Positions 35,828 through 44,158 of a DNA stretch of 64,000 bases are shown here, piece after piece. The first letter of the stretch is position 1. Each line of letters starts with the position of its first letter. The position numbers were made by a program, and so were the translations under genes. The notes under the pieces were generated by a model. That model was not told the origin of the DNA. It made no database searches and saw nothing but the letters and a program-made list of their open reading frames with translations. The DNA is taken from NCBI GenBank assembly GCA_016720145.1, contig JADJXV010000001.1:186001-250000 (forward strand). Direction: 5' to 3'. Source of the DNA: Ignavibacteria bacterium (GTDB taxonomy: Bacteria; Bacteroidota; Ignavibacteria; Kapaibacteriales; UBA961).

Positions 35828-35940
35828 GGTAAGATGATTAAATTTCTATAGAATAGACTTGCAATTATATTGTAGTGCTAAGCACGTTAAAGCCAACCTG
35901 AAGTTCAGATTTAGAATTGGGCAAGAATGAATCGAACTAA

Positions 35941-35978
35941 AAAATTATCGGTATTCAACATGGAATGCCGGTAATTTT
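35941..35978. promoter_or_regulatory. Long hairpin in the Nramp-regulator intergenic region
   Basis: AAAATTATCGGTATTC (35941-35956), spacer AACATG, GAATGCCGGTAATTTT (35963-35978). All 16 positions pair if two G-U wobbles are allowed. The U-run at the end makes it terminator- or attenuator-like in the plus direction; as DNA it is a 38-bp near-palindrome that could be an operator. It lies about 110 bases upstream of the Nramp start. Confidence 0.5.
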
Positions 35979-36057
35979 CAAATAATAGTTTTGTTTATTC
36001 TGTTGATTTGAGTAATTTTTCCATGGATGAGAAGATTCTTCCTGCAAAACTATATAA

Positions 36058-36073
36058 GTTAGACTATCCTAAC
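36058..36073. promoter_or_regulatory. Candidate DtxR/MntR-type operator
   Basis: GTTAGACTATCCTAAC has matching 5-base arms GTTAG/CTAAC around a 6-base centre, the layout of DtxR-family boxes. It starts 44 bases upstream of the regulator ATG, where it could repress the regulator and, through the shared intergenic region, the Nramp gene. Recognition is by eye only. Confidence 0.4.
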
Positions 36074-36101
36074 AAAATACTACTGATTATTTTTTTCTCC
36101 C

Positions 36102-36815
36102 ATGATTACATTTACCGAAGAAAACTACCTTAAAGCATTGTTAACCTTGAGTACTACAAAAGAAAGTGATTCTCGTGTAGGCACCAATGAAATAGCTACC
36201 CGGCTGAATGTAAAACCAGCGACAGCAAATGATATGCTCAAAAGGCTCAAGGATAAAGGGTTCATTGAGTACGAAAAGTATGGAAAAATATCACTGACAA
36301 GCTTAGGAAGAGAAAGGGCAGTCGTTGTATTACGAAAGCACCGTTTATGGGAAACTTTTCTCTATGAAAAGTTGGAATTTACATGGGATGAAGTGCATGA
36401 AGTTGCAGAGCAATTAGAGCATATCCAATCAGAAAAATTAGTCGATAAACTCGATAAATACTTGGAATATCCTGAGTTTGACCCTCACGGTGATCCTATT
36501 CCAAAGTCTGATGGCTCAATTTCAGCATTGGCTCGCTTAACGCTCACTGATATTGACGAAAATAATCATTGTAAAATCGTTGCAGTCAAAGATACTTCCG
36601 TGGAATTTCTCCAATATGTTCAGCAGCTTGGTCTTGGAATAAACAGTCTGGTACATGTTCTCTCAAAACAGGCCTACGACTTACTGACGGAGATTGAAAT
36701 TGGTGGGAAGCGGATTACGGTCAGTCAGAAAATCATGGATAATATTTATGTCGTATGCTCGCACTGTGAATCTGGGAAGAAATGTACCAATCGTAAGTGC
36801 AACATAAATATATAA
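36102..36815 (+). CDS. DtxR/MntR-family metal-dependent regulator with Cys-rich tail
   Basis: The 237-residue protein begins with the winged HTH of iron/manganese regulators (ENYLKALLTLSTTKE, TNEIATRLNVKPATANDMLKRL). The dimerisation/metal-binding helix region follows (AEQLEHIQSEKLVDKLDKYL, then EFDPHGDPIPKSDG), and a FeoA/SH3-like domain (about 155-215). The C-terminal 20 residues carry CSHCESGKKCTNRKC, four Cys in a CxxC-x5-C-x4-C pattern that I do not recognise as a usual part of the family and may hold a metal ion or a redox centre. The gene is divergent from the Nramp transporter, the usual regulator-target arrangement. It is likely repressed by its own metal-loaded form. Confidence 0.88.
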   Translation: MITFTEENYLKALLTLSTTKESDSRVGTNEIATRLNVKPATANDMLKRLKDKGFIEYEKYGKISLTSLGRERAVVVLRKHRLWETFLYEKLEFTWDEVHEVAEQLEHIQSEKLVDKLDKYLEYPEFDPHGDPIPKSDGSISALARLTLTDIDENNHCKIVAVKDTSVEFLQYVQQLGLGINSLVHVLSKQAYDLLTEIEIGGKRITVSQKIMDNIYVVCSHCESGKKCTNRKCNINI

Positions 36816-36819
36816 AACG

Positions 36820-36855
36820 AAAAAACCTTTGTCAATTGAATGACAAAGGTTTTTT
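36820..36855. terminator. Terminator after the metal regulator
   Basis: AAAAAACCTTTGTCA (36820-36834), loop ATTGAA, TGACAAAGGTTTTTT (36841-36855): a perfect 15-bp stem with A and T runs on both sides. It ends the regulator gene and may also end ychF from the opposite side. Confidence 0.9.
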
Positions 36856-36936
36856 AATTTATAAATAGAGCCTTTTGAAAATGAAATGCGAATACAATGC
36901 AATATAATATAGCGTAATTAAATCCTAATCAAAGAA

Positions 36937-38034
36937 TTAGACATTAAATCTAAAATAGAGTACATCACCATCTTGCACAATATATTCTTTACCTTCCACT
37001 CGATATTGCCCTGCATCTTTGACGGCTTGTTCACTTCCTAATCGGGATACATCCGCATATTTCATCACTTCTGCTCGAATAAATCCTTTTTCAAAATCTG
37101 TATGAATGGCTGCTGCTGCTTGCGGTGCTGTGGAGTTTTTCTTGACAGTCCATGCGCGTACTTCTTTTTTTCCGGCGGTAAGATACGTGATAAGTCCAAG
37201 TAATGTATAAGCTTCACGTATGACACGGTCAAGCCCTGACTCTTCCATTCCCAAGTCTTGTAGGAAGAGAGCTCGGTCTTCGGGATCGAGCTGCGCAATT
37301 TCTGCTTCTATCTTTGCACATATTGGTACGACGAGTGCGCCTTCTTCTTTGGCAATTGCACGTACTTGTTCGATGTATTTATTTCCGTTTTTGAGTCCAT
37401 CTTCATCGGTATTAACGATATACATGACTGGTTTGTCAGTTAGTAAAAAACATTGCTTTACTATAGCCACTATTTTTTCATCATCACGGTTAAAGAGGCG
37501 GGCTTGTTTTCCTGAGTTGAGGTGTGCTTTGAGTGCAGCGAGGATTTCCATTTCTTCTTTTGCGTCTTTGTCTTGTCCTCGTGCTTTTTTGTTAACATTT
37601 TCCATCCTTTTTTCGACTGACTCGACATCTTTGAGCATGAGTTCTGTTTCGATGGTTTCGATGTCTGACTTTGGGTTGATAACATTATCAACGTGTATGA
37701 CATTTTCATCGACGAAGCAGCGTACAACGTGTGCTACAGCATCTGTTTCACGGATATGAGAGAGGAATTGGTTACCGAGACCTTCGCCACTTGCTGCGCC
37801 TTTGACGAGCCCGGCGATATCGACGAATTCCATAATAGTGGGGACAGTGCGAAGAGTTTGGTAAATTTCAGATAATACATCGAGGCGTTTATCGGGTACT
37901 TCCACGACTCCGACATTTGGGTCAATGGTGCAAAAAGGATAATTGGCTGCTTCGGCTTGATTCGACGTTAAAGCATTAAAGAGAGTAGATTTACCGACAT
38001 TTGGCAATCCAACAATTCCACAGGCGATTCCCAT
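36937..38034 (-). CDS. ychF: Redox-regulated ATPase YchF (OLA1)
   Basis: The 365-residue length is normal. Motifs: G1 GLPNVGKSTLFNALT, switch NYPFCTIDPNVGVVEVPD, G3 FVDIAGLVKGAASGEGLGNQFL, and the NVxK-like NTDE that gives ATP rather than GTP preference. A C-terminal TGS domain (LITYLTAGKKEVRAWTVKK, EVMKYADVSRLGSEQAVKDA) follows. YchF/OLA1 binds the ribosome and modulates stress translation. It is a highly conserved single-copy gene and has no frameshift here. Confidence 0.97.
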   Translation of the reverse strand: MGIACGIVGLPNVGKSTLFNALTSNQAEAANYPFCTIDPNVGVVEVPDKRLDVLSEIYQTLRTVPTIMEFVDIAGLVKGAASGEGLGNQFLSHIRETDAVAHVVRCFVDENVIHVDNVINPKSDIETIETELMLKDVESVEKRMENVNKKARGQDKDAKEEMEILAALKAHLNSGKQARLFNRDDEKIVAIVKQCFLLTDKPVMYIVNTDEDGLKNGNKYIEQVRAIAKEEGALVVPICAKIEAEIAQLDPEDRALFLQDLGMEESGLDRVIREAYTLLGLITYLTAGKKEVRAWTVKKNSTAPQAAAAIHTDFEKGFIRAEVMKYADVSRLGSEQAVKDAGQYRVEGKEYIVQDGDVLYFRFNV

Positions 38035-38283
38035 GTTTTCTTTCTAAAAGTAGAGTTTATTCAAATTAATATTCTCACAAAAATACGAACTTCACCCTAA
38101 AAGCACCTCGAATAGAGTACGACTCTATTATTAAACCAAAAAAAATAGTAATTTTACGCTCAGGAATACGAATAGGAAACTACAGGTCTTTCAAGGAACA
38201 TTTCGTTATGAATTACTTGGATTTAACTATCTTTTACTTAGTAGTATCTGACATTGAAACTGTATAGAAGTGTGAAATTGAAT

Positions 38284-40233
38284 ATGACATTGATACCCCA
38301 GTTTATAGTTGATGTTTTAGCAAAAGCTACCTCAGTGAAGGAGCGAGTAGATCTACTGATTAATACAGCAGATGAAATGCTCAATCCGGATGTTCATCTT
38401 TCCAAGATTCTCGCAGAAGAAGCCTACCGTCTCACGACCGAGCACTCCATGTTCGAAGAGCAAGCACATGCAATTAATCTACTTGGTGCATGTAGCTATC
38501 GCTTGACCGATTATGAAACAGCAATTGAAACAAGCAAATCTGCACTCAAACTCAGCGAAGAAGTCGGGTATGATTATGGGATAGCTTTTGCCTTGAATAC
38601 TATAGGTGCAGTGTCGATACATACGGGCGATCCATCTCATGCAATGGAGTGTTTTTTAAAAAGTTTATCGATTCGTGAACGTATTGCCAATCATCAAGGT
38701 ATTGCTACCTCACTCATGAATATAGGAAATGTCTATCAGGCGCTTGGCGATCATTCGAAAGCGCTTGAATATTTTATGAAGAGCTTGACGTTACGTGAAA
38801 AAATAGGTGATATTTCCGGTATCGGCACATCACTTACTAATATTGGTGGATGCTATACTATTTTGGGTGATTATGATACCGCACTTGACTACTTTCTCCA
38901 AAGCTTGGAAATAAAACAGCAAATCGGTAACAGGCAAGGCATAATATTTACGTTAATTAGTATTTCTGAAGCATACTTAGCGGTGAATGACACTAAACGA
39001 TCGATAGAATTTGCCGAAAGGGGATATAATTTATCCCACGAAATGGATAATAAATTAGGAGAGTCCATCTCTCTTCACAGTATAGGACTTGCACTCGAGC
39101 AAGCAGGTGAATTGAAAGATGCACTTGAGTTTATGCATCGGAGTTTGAAAATTCGGCTCATGATACATAATCCTGCCGGTGAAGCCGAATCACTGCTTTC
39201 GATTGGAAGAGTGTCGATGAAGCTCGGAACAATCGATACAGCACTTAATCATTTTCATCAATCACTATCGATAGCTGAACATATTCAAAATAAAATGCTC
39301 GTCATAAAAGTGAATTTTGAGCTTGCCGAACTTTACCGAAAAGTAGGAGATTTTACAAAAGCGTATAAGTATTTCGATGATTTTTTTAAGTTGAAAGAAG
39401 AAACACTTGGTGATGAATCCCGCCGGAATATGAAGAATTTGCAAGTGATTTATCAGGTAGAACAGGCAAAGAAAGAAGCAGATATTTATAGAATTAGAAA
39501 TAATGAATTAGCTGAATTAAATCAACGGCTTACTGAACTCAATACTGAGAAAAATGAGTTTTTGGGAATCGCCGCACATGATCTGAAAAATCCACTTTCG
39601 AGTATAATGCTCACCGCTTCTACCGTCAAGACCTTTTATGATCAGTTCACCAGTGAAGAAGTGATTGAACAGATGATTTCTATCGAGAAAACAGCAGAAC
39701 GTATGAGGAAAATTATATCAAATTTCCTCGATATTTTTGCTATCGAATCAGGAAACATTAATTTGACTTTTGAGCGATTTGATATTTCATCGGCAGTGAA
39801 GAATATCGTCGATGAATTTATTCATCAAGCGCAGAATAAAGGTATAATTCTCAATTTTATAGGGAATGACACCTCGTTCTATGTGTATGCAAATTATAAT
39901 TCTACTGTAGAAATCATAGAAAATTTGGTGTCGAATTCTATAAAGTTCTGTAGCGAAGGAAATATCGTTACGATCAAACTATCAACGATAAAGACAAGCT
40001 CATCGGTTCGGCTCGTTGTATCAGACGATGGTCAAGGGCTCACTGAAGAAGATAAATCCAAGTTGTTCGGCAAATTCGCACGATTGACGGCCAGACCGAC
40101 AGCTTCGGAAGATTCGACCGGACTGGGACTGTTTATTGCCAAAAAATTAGTGGAATCGATGAATGGAAAAATTTGGTGTGAAAGCAAAAGTGGAAATGGT
40201 GCAAGCTTTTTTGTCGAGCTTCCGCAGCAGTAA
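38284..40233 (+). CDS. Soluble TPR-containing sensor histidine kinase
   Basis: ATG 38284 gives 649 residues. A TTG 30 bases upstream is a less likely start. There is no signal peptide or membrane segment. About residues 45-390 form eight or so 40-residue TPR units of the kinesin-light-chain type (GIGTSLTNIGGCYTILGDYD, ALDYFLQSLEIKQQIGN). A coiled coil (about 390-430) leads to a HisKA dimerisation helix with GIAAHDLKNPLSSIM (phospho-His) and an HATPase with ENLVSNSIKFC, SDDGQGLTEED and GLGLFIAKKLVES. It probably senses a cytoplasmic protein or peptide through its TPRs. No response regulator is adjacent; the nearest is at 55 kb. Confidence 0.9.
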   Translation: MTLIPQFIVDVLAKATSVKERVDLLINTADEMLNPDVHLSKILAEEAYRLTTEHSMFEEQAHAINLLGACSYRLTDYETAIETSKSALKLSEEVGYDYGIAFALNTIGAVSIHTGDPSHAMECFLKSLSIRERIANHQGIATSLMNIGNVYQALGDHSKALEYFMKSLTLREKIGDISGIGTSLTNIGGCYTILGDYDTALDYFLQSLEIKQQIGNRQGIIFTLISISEAYLAVNDTKRSIEFAERGYNLSHEMDNKLGESISLHSIGLALEQAGELKDALEFMHRSLKIRLMIHNPAGEAESLLSIGRVSMKLGTIDTALNHFHQSLSIAEHIQNKMLVIKVNFELAELYRKVGDFTKAYKYFDDFFKLKEETLGDESRRNMKNLQVIYQVEQAKKEADIYRIRNNELAELNQRLTELNTEKNEFLGIAAHDLKNPLSSIMLTASTVKTFYDQFTSEEVIEQMISIEKTAERMRKIISNFLDIFAIESGNINLTFERFDISSAVKNIVDEFIHQAQNKGIILNFIGNDTSFYVYANYNSTVEIIENLVSNSIKFCSEGNIVTIKLSTIKTSSSVRLVVSDDGQGLTEEDKSKLFGKFARLTARPTASEDSTGLGLFIAKKLVESMNGKIWCESKSGNGASFFVELPQQ

Positions 40234-40349
40234 TACATTGAAATTTTGAAATATCGAGAAGTTCTTAATAATTTTCTCACTTATCAGTCATCGTCGAACT
40301 AAAAAAACAAATAATACAATCAAGTAATACTATTATAATAGAACGGGTT

Positions 40350-43300
40350 ATGAGAAGAAACTTTTACTATATTTTATTGACAGCAGTAATTTTTTACAGT
40401 GGTAATCTGCAAGCACAGCTATACAAACAGATGATGAATGACCCGAATGTTAATTTTTATGATGTGGTAAAAGAAGCGGATCGATATTTCGAAAACCGTG
40501 ACAAAGGAAAGGGAACCGGATGGGCACCGTACCAACGTTGGAAATTCGCCAATGAAGGACGTTTTTATCCATCAGGTGTACGGAATCAGTCTTCGCCATT
40601 CTTTGCCCAAGAGTCCTTTTCGGCAATTATTAATGAATCAAACGTTTCAAATCTGAGAAAGTCAGCATCTTCAACAAGTTGGAAAGATTTAGGTCCTTAT
40701 CGAGTTGAAAAGATTTCAGGACATTATGCACCCGGACTCGGCCGAGTGGAGTGCTTTTTATGTGTATCCGAATGATACAATGAAAATACTTCTCGGTTCG
40801 CGCAGTGGTGGATTCTGGCGTTCAACTGACGGAGGAAAGTCATGGGAAGGTACGACTGATTTTTTACCGGCAAGCGGTGTCAATACGATTGCCGTATCAC
40901 CGACAAATCCCGACCAAGTGCTTATCAATGTGAGAAATGCGAATAATGGCGTCACCCACGGAGTGTACCGTTCGGTAAATGGTGGACGCACATGGACTAT
41001 CACAAAATTCAATCCTACTAACCTTAAAAAAGGTGGTCTTGGGAGTAACTTCAGCGTTAATCAGATTAAGTATAGCCCTCATGTTCCGGGCATGATATTC
41101 ATTTCTGCAAGTGATGGTCTCTACCGCTCCACAGATAATTTGGATACATGGACTAAAGTAACGAGTGGTAGTATATCGGAAATAGAATTCCACCCTTCTA
41201 ACGCAAGCTTAGTCTATATATATGATTACTATTATTGGGGAGCTAATAAAAATGTTATTCTCAGGTCAGTAAATCAGGGTCAAACATTCACACCGACTAA
41301 TACTATCGTCGGAAATAATGATAATACAAGTGTTAATCTTTCCATAAGCAAATTTGGATGCCAAGATTGTCTCTTTTTCGCATCAAGCAATGGCGTCTGG
41401 AAATCAACCGACAATGGGAATAGTTTCACCTTTCTCTCCAATCCGAAGACCGGAAACGGTGCATTTGCGGTCAATGATTTGAATCCGGACAATATGATAA
41501 CCGGTGGCATAGATGTGGTCGTAAGTGTAGATGGAGGAAAGACATTCAACCAAAAAACATGGTGGGCTCTCAGCAAAGAACGTCCTTTTAACGGTCCAAA
41601 TTATGTCCATGCTGACCTACGGGTGGCCCAAAGTATTCGAGGAGTGTTTTATCTCGGTACAGATGGATATTTATGTAAAAGTACTGATGGTGGAAATACG
41701 TGGATACGATTGAGCGAAGGTACAGGTATCCGAGAGAATTATGCAGTAGGTGTAAGCCAATCGAACTCATACAGGAATATTTGCGGTTCACAGGATAACG
41801 GCCAAAGTCTCTCCACTGAAAAGGGTTGGCTCGAAATCTACGGCGCTGACGGTATGGAAGGGATAATCCATCCTCTCAATTACAATTGGATGATCGGAAG
41901 CTGGCAAAATGGCGGACGACTAAGGACAAAAGATGGTTCTGCATCCAATCAAGTCGTAACTCCTCCTGGACAAAAAAATGCTGCTTGGGTAGCTCCTTTA
42001 CTCTTTGATCCGAATAATCACATGCGAGTCTATTCATTCTCCGACTCGATTTATGTCAGTGAGAATTATGGAACAAGTTGGGTAAATCGTGGACCTACAA
42101 CTATCGGTACTGCTTCCAAAGCTGTTATTGCTGAAAATAACTCGGATATTATACTACTTGCTTCGGGATCGAAACTCGTCAAATCGATCGATGCGGGCAG
42201 AACATTCACAACAATAAAAGGACTGCCAAATTATGGTATAAGTGATGTTGGTATCGATCCTAACGATGATAATACTATCATTGTGACTTATAACCGATAT
42301 GAACGTGATAGTTCGAAAGTCTTTATATCACGAGATTTTGGAACGACATGGAAGAACATTACCTATAATTTACATGATATGCCAATTTATTCGGTGGTCA
42401 TTGATCATACAAAAGAAAGAAATATCTATTTAGGAGCGGAGATTGGAGTATTCACAAAAGCAATCGATGCTACTGATTGGACGATGTTTAACGAAGGTTT
42501 GCCGAATATGTCGAGTTTAGATTTGGAGATTCAGAACGGGTCAAATTCTCTGCGTTCTGCTACATGGGGCAGAGGGCTTTGGGAACAAACTCTTGTGAAT
42601 AGAAGTAATTACCCTACAATTCCATTGGTGACATCATCAGTACTCCCCACAGATAATCAACCAGTCCAAGGCGCTTCTGTGATAATTTCTGCTGCCGTAC
42701 AATATAATGACAAGCTTTCATCAGTGTATATGAAATGGTCAAAAGACACGCCTGATTTTACTAACAAGATGGCAATGAAGCTTGTTGGCGACAGTACGTA
42801 TACAGCAGTATCTGCTTTCCCTGACTTAGCTGCCGGCACGAAAGTATATTTTAAGGTCTATGCCATTGGTAGCAAACAAGATACTACTGAAACGTATAAA
42901 TTTATGTACACCGTAACTACTTTCAAATACTGTGATGCTGTCGGCGCAGATAACACGACAAGCGATTATATCAATTCAGTATCAGTAGCCGGGATGACCA
43001 ATAAATCTGATAAAGAAAAGTATGGCGACTTCACGAATAAAACAGTGGAACTATGGACTGATTCTTTATATACCATTGCGATAGGAATGAATTTTCATTG
43101 GGATCCCGATACAACTGCTGCGTGGATTGACTATAATCATAATGCAGTGTTCGAGAAAAACGAACAAATTACCATGTCAATGTTAGATACGACTCATACT
43201 TCCTACGGCATTTTTCGTGTACCGAAGTCGATTGTCAAAGACACGACTCGTCTGAGAGTGCGTAGTCAGTACTTTGACGAAGCACCTGACCCTTGCGGCA

Positions 43301-44075
43301 ATAGAACCGGCGAAGTAGAGGATTATACAGTAATTTTCAAACATTCTGCTCCGACGATTTCGTATTCGGTAAGCCAAGTTGAGTTGTGTGATCCAACATT
43401 CGTGTATTTTAACTTTACCGGAGATCCGGTTGATTCGCTTCGATGGAAGGTATCTAATGGTAATTTTAATTTTACTTCATCACAGCCGAAAGATTCAGTA
43501 CGAGTGATAACAGATGGAAATTATACACTTACGTTGACTGCGTATAAAAATGGTGTTTCGTATCTTGCAGCAAAACAGCAGATAATTTCTTTATCTATAC
43601 TTGATACCGGTGTTGTGAGAATTACCGGTGGATTGCGTTCATCAGCAGAAAATTCTACCTACCGTTGGTTGAATTGTGCCAACAGCTTTTTACCCATTTC
43701 AGGAGCAACTTCAAGAGATTTTGTTCCGCAAAACGACGGGCTATTTGCAGTTGAAATTCAGAAAAACGGATGTATTGATACATCACAGTGTTTTAATGTA
43801 CAAGCAGTCGGCGTAGAAGAAAATCAAACTTCAATTCAAAACAGTATTTACCCCAATCCGACAACCGGTGAATTTGAAGTGGATGTACAGAGTTTGTCGA
43901 ACGAAGGAATGGTATCCATCTACTCCATCTTTGGGAAAGTGATTGGTCATATACAGTTAAAGATCAAAAACTTCTTAAAATAAGTATTAATGACAAGCCC
44001 GACGGTATGTATTATATCGAATTGAAATCCAAGCACGGAAGTGTTTATCTTAAAGTCATTAAATTAAGTGAGTAA
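40350..44075 (+). CDS. Type IX-secreted BNR/sortilin-propeller protein with GEVEDY domain, two frameshifts
   Basis: The N-terminal part (40350-~40755) has a signal peptide (MRRNFYYILLTAVIFYSGNLQAQ) and continues into the main frame if one T is removed from T5 at 40755-40759 (CFYVYPNDTMKILLGSRSGG). The main part holds repeated propeller motifs SxDGGKTW/STDNGNSF (about 15), as in VPS10/BNR glycoside-hydrolase-like proteins, then a CBM-like region and a GEVEDY domain (DYNHNAVFEKNEQI, NRTGEVEDYTVIF). Near 43950 another one-base shift restores the type IX sorting tail (SINDKPDGMYYIELK, GSVYLKVIKLSE) ending at TAA 44073-44075. The reconstruction is about 1240 residues, probably a secreted or cell-surface adhesive/degradative protein; hydrolase residues are not identifiable. 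Confidence 0.83.
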
Positions 44076-44106
44076 TTAAAGTAGGCTGTCCAACTGAACA
44101 ATAAAA

Positions 44107-44136
44107 AACGCCCGATGTTTTGCAACATCGGGCGTT
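44107..44136. terminator. Bidirectional terminator between propeller protein and lptD
   Basis: AACGCCCGATGTT (44107-44119), loop TTGC, AACATCGGGCGTT (44124-44136): a perfect 13-bp GC-rich stem with AT flanks on each side, placed between converging genes. Confidence 0.92.
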
Positions 44137-44158
44137 ATATTTTATATCATAATTGTGT

